The notes below the pieces were generated by a model. The model was not told the DNA's origin and did not search any database. It worked only from the letters and a program-made list of their open reading frames with translations. DNA of 8,250 bases from contig JAGQRC010000117.1 of NCBI GenBank assembly GCA_020425835.1, positions 1 to 8,250 of the forward strand. The letters are read 5' to 3'. The translations under genes were made by a program, and so were the position numbers. Below, in pieces: positions 1 through 6,149 of this stretch (within the stretch, counting starts at the first letter, position 1; the number at the start of each line of letters is the position of its first letter). The stretch comes from Planctomycetota bacterium (GTDB lineage Bacteria > Planctomycetota > UBA8108 > UBA1146 > JAJFFE01).

Positions 1-184
1 CAGTACTTTCGGCGAAACGCAGTCGTATTGGCTCATACTTCGAGTTTCGACGGTTGTGCTGGGCGCAGGAAGCTCGGACTCTCGGCCGGAATGAGTTTTT
101 CAACGGACTGCTAAGAATCCGGGTCGATCGCATGGAGGGCTCAGATCGATGGGAGTACGGGGACGGATCGCTGCTCGAGCGGAC

Positions 185-1183
185 TCAAGGACAGATGCCG
201 AAGCAGGTCATCGAGTCCGCGGTGGGGTCCACGCCACAAGTGGGACTCGGCGCGGGGATCGGCGGGGAGCCCGGCACGAACAAGGCCTGGAGCAGTACGA
301 TCGCATCCACCAGCGGCTCGGCAACTCCGTTGTCATCGACATCCGCAGCGTCGAGACAGTCGGGCGCGGGGCTCCCCGGAATGAAACCGTAGGCGAGGAG
401 ATAGACGACGTCGCTCACCCCGACCTGCCCGTCCTGGTTGACGTCGCCGCGCCGGAAGAGGTTGTTCGGTTGGGTGGTGTCGAGGAAGACACCGCCGAAG
501 GTGTCGGCGATGAGCTGATACAGCGGTACTCCGACGGGGCTGGCGCTCACATAGAAGGTGTGAATCGGGATCGGGATCAGGTTGAAGGTGGCGATGTAGT
601 CCACAGTGGCCTGGATCCCGGAAACTCCAGGGCTCGCGCAGGACTCGACGCCATCGCCGACGAGGATCACCGACGAGTTTCCCGCCGATTGTTCCGCGAT
701 GGACACCGCGACTTCGAGGGCGTTGAGCATGCAGGTCCCGCCGACCGCCGCCAGCGCATTGACCCAATCCACGCCCATGGTGACGTTCGACGGAGTCGCG
801 TCGACGAGATTGGCCGAGAACACGAGATTGTTGTCCGAGAAGGCGACGATCGAGAACTGGTTCATCGGGCTCAGCTGCTGGAGCGCGGAGGTCACCGCGA
901 TCTTCATCGTCGCGATCTCACCCCCCCAACCCATGCTGCACGACCTGTCGAGGCACCAGACGAAGTCGTCGCCGTCGAGACCGACCCCGAACATGTCGAT
1001 CGTCCCTCCGGCGAACACGGTCGGAATCTCGAGCGGCTGCCGCCGAGAGACTCCGGTGGAGAGTAGGAGCCACGCGCTCACACCGGTGAGCACGATCAGG
1101 AGGAGCATCGCGAGGAATCGGCTGGAAGAAATCACGGTTCCACTTTCGTCGAAGTCCGAGTTCGGAATAGCACCCGACGACAT
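185..1183 (-). CDS. Membrane-anchored VWA-domain protein with C-terminal dockerin-like repeat
   Basis: 332 residues from the ATG at 1183. A hydrophobic helix at about residues 23-41 (FLAMLLLIVLTGVSAWLLL) is a signal anchor, so the rest is probably outside the cytoplasmic membrane. A von Willebrand factor A domain covers about 72-235: the metal-site motif DxSxS is D79, S81, S83, with T150 (GGT) and D177 (VGDG) in the places of the other metal ligands. The C-terminus has two calcium-loop-like repeats. The first, GDVNQDGQVGVSD (246-258), has D247, N249, D251 and D258 at loop positions 1, 3, 5 and 12. The second, DVDDNG from 281, carries one extra residue before D293. A cysteine tail CGVDPTADSMTC (316-327) follows. 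An upstream in-frame ATG at 1348 would add 55 polar residues ahead of the anchor and is less likely; no strong Shine-Dalgarno sequence supports either start. The role is probably surface adhesion or protein binding, but the substrate is unknown. The gene diverges from the rest of the window and has no visible operon partner. Confidence 0.85.
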   Translation of the reverse strand: MSSGAIPNSDFDESGTVISSSRFLAMLLLIVLTGVSAWLLLSTGVSRRQPLEIPTVFAGGTIDMFGVGLDGDDFVWCLDRSCSMGWGGEIATMKIAVTSALQQLSPMNQFSIVAFSDNNLVFSANLVDATPSNVTMGVDWVNALAAVGGTCMLNALEVAVSIAEQSAGNSSVILVGDGVESCASPGVSGIQATVDYIATFNLIPIPIHTFYVSASPVGVPLYQLIADTFGGVFLDTTQPNNLFRRGDVNQDGQVGVSDVVYLLAYGFIPGSPAPDCLDAADVDDNGVAEPLVDAIVLLQALFVPGSPPIPAPSPTCGVDPTADSMTCFGICP

Positions 1184-1272
1184 GGTGATCAGACGCGACC
1201 CCGGATCAAGCTTTCGTTCAGCGTTTCTGGCGCCGCAGCGAGATGGGCGGGTGTGTGGGTCTGAGTCGAGTG

Positions 1273-1298
1273 GGGCATCTTGTCTGGCGGAGATGCCC
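1273..1298. repeat. 8-bp inverted repeat with 10-base loop
   Basis: GGGCATCT (1273-1280) and AGATGCCC (1291-1298) are perfect reverse complements. The element lies 90-115 bases upstream of the VWA start, so it would fall in that gene's promoter or leader region, and it is about 57 bases upstream of the large fold-back element. No T-run follows on either strand, so a terminator is unlikely. It could be an operator or a small leader hairpin; nothing in the sequence decides this. Confidence 0.35.
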
Positions 1299-1354
1299 GG
1301 GCCGTGATGCGGATTGGACTTTCCGACTGGCTCCGGAGGGGTTCTCACCAGACT

Positions 1355-1794
1355 GTTCGGGGCGCCGGGTATGGGCGGTCCCTGCGTTGATGGATCTTCG
1401 TTGTGGGATGTGGTTCGTCGGGCGGCGAGCTTCCTGTCGGGTGGTTGACGGGCTCAGTGCTCAGGGAAGAAACCACTGAGTTTCTGAGATTGTTCTTGAC
1501 GGTTTTCGCGATGCTCAATGGAGGCATTGGGGCGATCGGATCTGTGTTGTCGATCAACGCGGCTGGCGTTCCGCAGGACGTGCGTTGTTCGATGGGTGGA
1601 TACATTGAGGGTTTCGCGACCGAGGCGCGGTCGAAGATACCCAGTGCTTACGCGCGTCTGCGTTGCCGACCCCCATCGGCTCCCGTTCCATCCACAGCTC
1701 GGACATCCCCGACAGGATTCGAGCCACCCTGCGAGCGCCATCAGCCCAACGCGCGTCACCCCAGCGGGGGCCGTCCGTACCCGGCGCCCCGAAC
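1355..1794 (+). ncRNA. Candidate large structured RNA (about 440 nt)
   Basis: Found by manual base pairing. Stem 1: 1355-1385 with 1764-1794, 31 consecutive pairs, with G.U at 1372/1777, 1375/1774, 1379/1770 and 1383/1766. Stem 2: 1386-1393 with 1738-1745 (8 pairs, one G.U), after an 18-base bulge on the 3' side. Stem 3: 1401-1407 with 1728-1734, then 1410-1417 with 1720-1727 (15 pairs, four G.U, two-base bulge). Stem 4: 1432-1441 with 1708-1717, 10 perfect pairs. Stem 5: 1442-1452 with 1682-1694, 10 pairs around one U-U mismatch and a two-base bulge. Head: 1453-1459/1474-1480, 1500-1520/1603-1622, 1549-1561/1581-1593 and 1665-1669/1676-1680. Because the wobble pairs are G.U only in plus-strand RNA, I assign the plus strand. 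It may be a free RNA or the leader of the gene starting at 1982. No promoter, U-tract or known RNA family was recognised. A fold-back mobile element remnant is the main alternative. The exact ends are uncertain. Confidence 0.45.
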
Positions 1795-1970
1795 CGACGG
1801 GGGCAGACTTCTTCTTCGATCCGCATCACGGCCCGGGCGTCGACCGAGGATCGATCCTTCTTCGCCATGGCTATCGGCTCGGACATCCCCCTTTCCTTCC
1901 GCGTCGAGCGGGACCATGCTCGAGTTGGGTCCCGGGTCGGCCGTGGACGTCCCGAACAACCGTCCTTGGC

Positions 1971-1975
1971 GGAGG
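1971..1975 (+). promoter_or_regulatory. Ribosome binding site fixing the synthetase/GNAT start
   Basis: GGAGG lies six bases before the ATG at 1982. This is a near-ideal Shine-Dalgarno match and spacing. It selects this start over the in-frame codons further upstream (from 1403), whose 193-residue extension has no family similarity. Confidence 0.8.
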
Positions 1976-1981
1976 CCGCCG

Positions 1982-4651
1982 ATGAGCGTGCGCAATCTCC
2001 AGCATCTGTTTCGTCCGGAGTCCGTGGCGGTTTTCGGTGCGTCGAATCGGCCGCAGAGCGTCGGGCGCACGGTGATGCGGAATCTCCTCGAGGCGGGTTT
2101 CCCGGGACCGATCCTCCCCGTGAATCCCCATCATTCGTCGGTGGCCGGCGTGCTCGCTTATCCGGATGCGGCGGCCCTGCCCGTCGTTCCCGACCTGGCG
2201 GTGGTTTGCGCACCGCCATCGGTCGTTCCGGAGATCATTCGGGACGTCGGCGCACGGGGCACTCGGGCGGCGGTGGTGATGACCGCGGGGCTTCGCGATA
2301 GTGCCGGATCGGATGGCCGATCGCTGCGAACCGAACTCCTCGAGGCGGCGCGTCCCCATCTCCTGCGGGTCCTCGGGCCGAACTGCGTCGGCCTCCTGGT
2401 TCCCGGGATCGGGCTCAATGCGAGCTTCGCGCCGACGAGCTCCCTGCCCGGGTCGATCGCCTTCGTCTCGCAGTCGGGCGCCCTCTGCACGAGCGTTCTC
2501 GACTGGGCACGGCCGCGCGGCATCGGCTTCTCTCATTTCGTCTCTCTCGGCGACTGCGCCGACATCGACTTCGGCGACACGCTCGACTACCTCGCGAGTG
2601 ACCCGGAGACACGGGCGATCCTCCTCTACGTCGAGGCGATCACTGGCGCGCGGAAGTTCCTCTCCGCGGGTCGCGCCGCGGCTCGCAACAAGCCGGTGAT
2701 CGTGGTCAAGGCAGGACGACGCGCTGCTGGTGCTCGAGCCGCGTCATCGCACACGGGAGCGCTTGCGGGGAGTGACGAGGTGTACGACGCTGCGATCCGG
2801 CGGGCGGGGATGCTGCGCGTTCGATCCATCCGCGATCTGTTCGGCGCGGTGGAGACGCTCTCCACGACGCCACGACCTCGGGGCGAGCGGATCGCAGTGG
2901 TGACGAACGGCGGCGGCCCGGGCGTGCTCGCGGCGGATGCGATCGCCGACCGCGGCGGCCGACTCGCCGAGTTGAGCGCGACGACGATGCAAGCGCTCGA
3001 CGCTGCGCTCCCGTCGATCTGGTCGCGCGGCAATCCGATCGATCTCATCGGAGATGCGCCGGTCGCGCGCTACGCCGCCGCGCTACGGACCGTCCTCGAC
3101 GACCCGGGGGTCGACGCGGTGCTCCTGATCCACAGCCCGACGGCGATCGTCCCCGCCGCGCGGATCGCGGAGGCCGTGGTACCGATCTGTCGCGAAACGC
3201 ACAAGCCGGTGCTCACCAGCTGGATCGGCGACGGCTCCGTGGACGCCGCTCGCCGCGTGGTGCGCTCGGCAGGGCTCCCCGCCTACGACACGCCGGAGCA
3301 CGCCGTGCGGGCGTTCTGGCAGCTGATCGACTACCGCCACAACCAATCGATCCTGCTCGAGACCCCACGGCTCGCCGCGGTGGAGATCCCGACGGAGGCA
3401 GTCACGTCGGTCGCGGAGCGACTCGCCTCGGGAGTGCGCGGCGGCTCACGCGTTCTCGATGAGGTGGAGGCGAAGCGGGTGCTGTCGGACTACGGCATCG
3501 AGGTCGTCCGCACCAAGGTCGCGAGCGACGCGGACGAGGCGGTGGCGCTCGCCCACGAGATCGGTCATCCCGTCGCGGTCAAGGTGCTCCACCCCGAGAT
3601 CACCCACAAGTCGGATGTCGGCGGGGTTGCGCTCGATCTGGTCGACGACGCGGGTGTCCGGGCGGCGGTCGAGCGGATCCGCGAGAGCGTCGCATCGCGC
3701 TCGATCGATGTCTCTCGCCTGCGCTACACGGTGCAGCCGATGGTTCGACGCCCCGGTGCGCACGAGCTCATCGTCGGCGCGTCGACGGATCCGGTCTTCG
3801 GGCCGGTGATCTTGTTCGGACACGGCGGCACGGAGGTGGAGATCGTCGCGGACCGCGCGATCGCACTCCCCCCACTCAACGAAGCGATCGTGCGAGATCT
3901 GATCGGACGGACGCGAATCGCGCGACTCTTGGATGGCTACCGGAATCGCCCCGGCGTGGATCGAGCGGCCCTGGTCTCCACCATCCTCCGGGTGGGTCGC
4001 CTGGTGACCGATCATCCCGAGATCGTCGAGCTCGACCTCAATCCGGTCCTGGCCGACGAGCGAGGCGTGATCGTGCTCGACGCGCGAATCGGCGTTGCGC
4101 CGCCGACGACGCGGGATCGCCTCGCGATCCGGCGCTACCCGACCGAGCTCGAGGAGTGGATCGACCTCCCGAGCGGACGCTTCCTCGTGCGACCGATCCG
4201 ACCCGAGGACGAGGCGGCACACCAGCGTCTCTTCGAGCGGCTGTCGCCGGCCGACATCCACTTCCGCTTCTTCCGCACGATCCGAGATCTCCCCCACACG
4301 GAGATGGCACGGTACACCCAGATCGACTACGACCGCGAGATGGCGTTCATCGCAACTCGGGTGGACCCCGCCGGGAACTCGGAGACGATCGGTGTCGTGC
4401 GGGCGGTCACCGACCCCGACAACGACGAAGCGGAGTTCGGGATCATCGTCGCTTCCGATGAGAAACACCGAGGACTCGGACGGATCTTGATGGAGAAGAT
4501 GATCCGCTACTGCCGCGGTCGAGGCACGCGCGCCCTGGTCGGCGAGGTCCTCCCGGACAACAGCGCGATGCTCAGCCTCGCGCGGAAGCTCGGGTTCGAA
4601 GTGCACCACGACGGGACGGAAGAGACGTGCCGAGTCAGACTGGCGCTGTAG
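1982..4651 (+). CDS. Acyl-CoA synthetase (ADP-forming)-like / GNAT acetyltransferase fusion, Pat/PatZ type
   Basis: 889 residues, close to E. coli PatZ in length and architecture. Domains: CoA-binding Rossmann fold about 8-130 (SVAVFGAS, 14-21); succinyl-CoA ligase-like domains about 150-460 (SQSGALCTSVLDWA, 163-176; GGGPGVLAAD, 310-319); ATP-grasp about 480-705 (HGGTEVEIVADRAIALPPLN, 614-633; DLNPVLA, 685-691); GNAT about 733-886 with the acetyl-CoA loop KHRGLGR (828-834). Family knowledge: ADP-forming acetyl-CoA synthetases pass phosphate through an alpha histidine and a beta histidine. Here SHTGALAG supplies H257 and THKSDVGGV supplies H542, with the partner glutamate probably E218 (YVEAI). 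From memory, enterobacterial Pat/PatZ has Asn at the first of these, making its synthetase half inactive. This protein may therefore be an active acyl-CoA synthetase, a protein lysine acetyltransferase, or both. E818 (AEFG) is a candidate GNAT catalytic glutamate. Cytoplasmic. The gene stands alone, ending convergently with the sugar operon. The start is chosen by GGAGG at 1971 and by the usual family N-terminus (LFRPESVAVFGAS). Confidence 0.93.
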   Translation: MSVRNLQHLFRPESVAVFGASNRPQSVGRTVMRNLLEAGFPGPILPVNPHHSSVAGVLAYPDAAALPVVPDLAVVCAPPSVVPEIIRDVGARGTRAAVVMTAGLRDSAGSDGRSLRTELLEAARPHLLRVLGPNCVGLLVPGIGLNASFAPTSSLPGSIAFVSQSGALCTSVLDWARPRGIGFSHFVSLGDCADIDFGDTLDYLASDPETRAILLYVEAITGARKFLSAGRAAARNKPVIVVKAGRRAAGARAASSHTGALAGSDEVYDAAIRRAGMLRVRSIRDLFGAVETLSTTPRPRGERIAVVTNGGGPGVLAADAIADRGGRLAELSATTMQALDAALPSIWSRGNPIDLIGDAPVARYAAALRTVLDDPGVDAVLLIHSPTAIVPAARIAEAVVPICRETHKPVLTSWIGDGSVDAARRVVRSAGLPAYDTPEHAVRAFWQLIDYRHNQSILLETPRLAAVEIPTEAVTSVAERLASGVRGGSRVLDEVEAKRVLSDYGIEVVRTKVASDADEAVALAHEIGHPVAVKVLHPEITHKSDVGGVALDLVDDAGVRAAVERIRESVASRSIDVSRLRYTVQPMVRRPGAHELIVGASTDPVFGPVILFGHGGTEVEIVADRAIALPPLNEAIVRDLIGRTRIARLLDGYRNRPGVDRAALVSTILRVGRLVTDHPEIVELDLNPVLADERGVIVLDARIGVAPPTTRDRLAIRRYPTELEEWIDLPSGRFLVRPIRPEDEAAHQRLFERLSPADIHFRFFRTIRDLPHTEMARYTQIDYDREMAFIATRVDPAGNSETIGVVRAVTDPDNDEAEFGIIVASDEKHRGLGRILMEKMIRYCRGRGTRALVGEVLPDNSAMLSLARKLGFEVHHDGTEETCRVRLAL

Positions 4652-4655
4652 CAGG

Positions 4656-4675
4656 GTCGAGACGAGTTTCTCGAC
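4656..4675 (+). terminator. Possible hairpin terminator after the synthetase/GNAT gene
   Basis: GTCGAGA (4656-4662) and TCTCGAC (4669-4675) form a perfect 7-bp stem with a six-base loop, starting four bases after the stop codon. No U-run follows, so it is not a textbook intrinsic terminator. It may be a weak terminator or an mRNA 3' end protector. Confidence 0.35.
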
Positions 4676-4761
4676 GAGCCGCTACACTCCTTCGAGGAGC
4701 TGCAACAAAGCCAGAGTCGTCGAGGCCCGGCGTTTCGCCCACGAACTTCTGTGTCAGCACA

Positions 4762-4817
4762 CTAGTACCCCGTGCAGCAAGTTCGTACGAAAAGTCCAAA
4801 CCGGGGCGGGGTACTAG
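4762..4817. repeat. 11-bp perfect inverted repeat bounding 56 bases
   Basis: CTAGTACCCCG (4762-4772) and CGGGGTACTAG (4807-4817) are exact reverse complements 34 bases apart. Between them is the palindrome TTCGTACGAA (4782-4791). The arms overlap a second, longer inverted repeat (4769-4786 with 4918-4935), so only one of the two pairings can form at once. It could be a small non-autonomous element remnant or an RNA hairpin. Confidence 0.5.
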
Positions 4818-4935
4818 GCGTTGTCGGTTCAACGGCTGGCGCCGTTGACACTTCCGTGGCCCGCATCGCCCACTGCGCCGTTCCGAGTTCGCCCGGCAAT
4901 CGGGGGATAGATACTCAACGAACTTACTGCACGGG
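4769..4935 (-). repeat. 18-base long-range inverted repeat enclosing a structured segment
   Basis: CCCGTGCAGCAAGTTCGT (4769-4786) matches the reverse complement of 4918-4935 at 17 of 18 positions. The one difference (C4778 against A4926) is a G.U pair in minus-strand RNA and a mismatch in plus-strand RNA. That mildly favours a 3' untranslated region role for the minus-strand operon, whose last stop lies 27 bases away. Inside, 4824-4836 pairs with 4877-4886 (10 bp with a three-base bulge) and 4817-4820 with 4890-4893. A terminator, a 3' protective structure or a mobile-element remnant are all possible. Confidence 0.45.
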
Positions 4936-4961
4936 CCACGCGGACTCGACCGCGCCGGGAC

Positions 4962-6149
4962 TCAGTCCATCGGCACGAGTTCCGGGGTCAGGCCCCGTTT
5001 CGCGAGGTCGGCGCGGATCTCCTCGACGTAGATCGGGTTCATGACCAGGACCACGTCGGGCTTCACGTCGACCAGGTCATCCGGTCCGACGATGATGTGA
5101 CCGGTGCCCGCGAGATACTTGCCGTGCTTGTGCGGGTTGATGTCGACGACCACTTCGATCTCGTCGGTGAGTCCGAGCGTCGTGAGGTAGGAGACCCCCT
5201 TCGAGCCCGAGCCCCAGACGACCGGCTTCCTGCCCTCGCGCTGCCAACGATCGAGATCGGCGCGCAGGCCCTCGAACTTCTGTTGGATCTTCGTCTCGAA
5301 CTCGCGGACCTGACGATCCGTCTTCTCCAGATCGTCCTCGGTGTCGAAGTGTTTCCCGCGCGCACCCTCCCCGGCCGGCACCGGCTTGCACTCGATCATC
5401 AGGTACTGCCCGTCGTAGACCTTGTAGAGATCGAGCAACTCGAAGTCGCAGGCGCGGAACAGTCGAGCGAGCGAGCCGAGCGTGAAGTACGTGCAGTGCT
5501 CGTAGTACATGTCCCAGAACGCGCGCTCCTCGAGCACCCGCTCCACGTCGGGAAGCTCGAAGAAAACGACGGTGTCCGGCTTCTCATCGAGCGTGTTGCG
5601 GATCATCCGGACGAACTCGTGGACCGGGCCGATGTGCTCGAGCGTGTGCCGGCAGGCGATGTAGTCGGCACGCAGATGCGTGTACTTCTCGGAGTAGAGA
5701 TCCTGGATGAACTCGATCCGCGACGCAGCTTCGCTCGTGGTCCGCTCCGGCCGGTAGCTGGGGTCGACCCCGATTCCTCGGTTCGGCCCCTTCTCGCACA
5801 GCTCGACGAGGAACTCGCCCTTCCCGCAACCGATCTCGAGACAGGTCTTGTCGCGAAGGTCGTAGCGCGCGATCTGGTCCTCGACGATCTCCGTGAGGAA
5901 CTTCTGGAAGCGCGGCGAGAAGCCCTGGGTCTCCTCGTAGTCGGTGTTGTAGTTCTGCACGTGAGCGTCGAACGCGCTGTTCTGGATGAACCCGCAGTCG
6001 GCGCAGTGTCCGAGGCGCAGATCACCACGGGGAAAGTCGATCGCCTCGTCCCGGGTCGACACCATCAAGCAGCTGTGGACGGGGATGCGCTCGACCTCGT
6101 AGAAGATGCGCACGTTCGCGGAGTGACAGGCCTGACACCGGAAGCTCAT
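4962..6149 (-). CDS. Zinc-binding class I SAM-dependent methyltransferase, C-methyltransferase-like (second copy)
   Basis: 395 residues. The N-terminal zinc-binding domain has paired cysteines C5/C8 and C49/C52. The SAM-binding Rossmann domain has motif I LEIGCGKGEF (104-113) and an acidic strand end at GVDP (127-130). The C-terminal domain (from about 308) contains WGSGSKGVSYL (312-322), as in sugar C-methyltransferases. The layout is that of TylC3/TcaB9-like nucleotide-sugar C-methyltransferases, but in place of the usual YHEH it reads YYEHCTYF (215-222), keeping E217 and H218. It is a diverged paralogue of its upstream neighbour. Likely role: methylation of a nucleotide-activated keto-sugar or related glycan precursor in the cytoplasm; the substrate is not determinable. 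The ATG at 6149 overlaps the upstream stop (ATGA) and is preceded by GAGGTGG, so translational coupling is expected. A longer open frame upstream to 6545 is antisense-like, Arg-rich sequence inside the neighbour's gene and is rejected. Confidence 0.88.
   Translation of the reverse strand: MSFRCQACHSANVRIFYEVERIPVHSCLMVSTRDEAIDFPRGDLRLGHCADCGFIQNSAFDAHVQNYNTDYEETQGFSPRFQKFLTEIVEDQIARYDLRDKTCLEIGCGKGEFLVELCEKGPNRGIGVDPSYRPERTTSEAASRIEFIQDLYSEKYTHLRADYIACRHTLEHIGPVHEFVRMIRNTLDEKPDTVVFFELPDVERVLEERAFWDMYYEHCTYFTLGSLARLFRACDFELLDLYKVYDGQYLMIECKPVPAGEGARGKHFDTEDDLEKTDRQVREFETKIQQKFEGLRADLDRWQREGRKPVVWGSGSKGVSYLTTLGLTDEIEVVVDINPHKHGKYLAGTGHIIVGPDDLVDVKPDVVLVMNPIYVEEIRADLAKRGLTPELVPMD

Larger units (their letters stand above)
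1184..1981. other. Long divergent intergenic region
   Basis: About 800 bases separate the starts of two divergent genes. The region must hold both promoters, but I found no convincing -35/-10 pair on either strand. Open frames cross it in several phases, including an in-frame extension upstream of the plus-strand gene from 1403. Their translations are rich in Arg, Pro and Ser with no recognisable domain, so I treat them as chance. What it does hold is a small inverted repeat (1273-1298), a large fold-back element (1355-1794), a 12-base palindrome AGGATCGATCCT (1847-1858), and a 14-base direct repeat (1697-1710 and 1877-1890). Confidence 0.7.
4652..4961. other. Convergent intergenic region rich in inverted repeats
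   Basis: About 310 bases between two convergent genes, with no credible coding frame. It holds a 7-bp hairpin next to the left gene and, from 4741 to 4935, several overlapping inverted repeats. Among these are three copies of the octamer ACGAACTT: 4741-4748 and 4918-4925 direct, 4779-4786 inverted. A compact 8-bp hairpin with a TGGC loop (4829-4848, TCAACGGC/GCCGTTGA) is central. GCGCCGTT occurs twice (4839-4846 and 4875-4882), so AACGGC at 4831-4836 has two possible partners. No T-run follows any hairpin. Confidence 0.65.

Noticed and set aside
93..115. GAGTTTTTCAACGGACTGCTAAG resembling ends of some insertion sequences
   Set aside because: Only a vague memory match; no transposase, partner inverted repeat or target duplication is visible.
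149..1307. Long plus-strand open frames (149-1066 and 606-1307) opposite the VWA gene
   Set aside because: They are antisense to a gene with a clear VWA metal site and signal anchor. Their translations have no domain and arise from high GC content.
1355..1794. Retron, RNase P RNA, tmRNA, SRP RNA or self-splicing intron as an explanation for the fold-back element
   Set aside because: No reverse transcriptase gene is adjacent, and I found no GAGGAAAGUCC-type RNase P motif, no tmRNA tRNA-like end, no SRP tetraloop region and no group II domain V sequence.
1403..1981. In-frame 193-residue N-terminal extension of the synthetase/GNAT protein
   Set aside because: The translation is low in conserved features and rich in Arg/Pro/Ser, it overlaps the fold-back element, and a near-ideal GGAGG precedes the ATG at 1982, where the usual family N-terminus begins.
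3446..4609. 387-residue minus-strand open frame opposite the ATP-grasp and GNAT part
   Set aside because: Asp/Arg/His/Val-rich translation typical of antisense frames in high-GC genes; the opposite strand has all the expected motifs.
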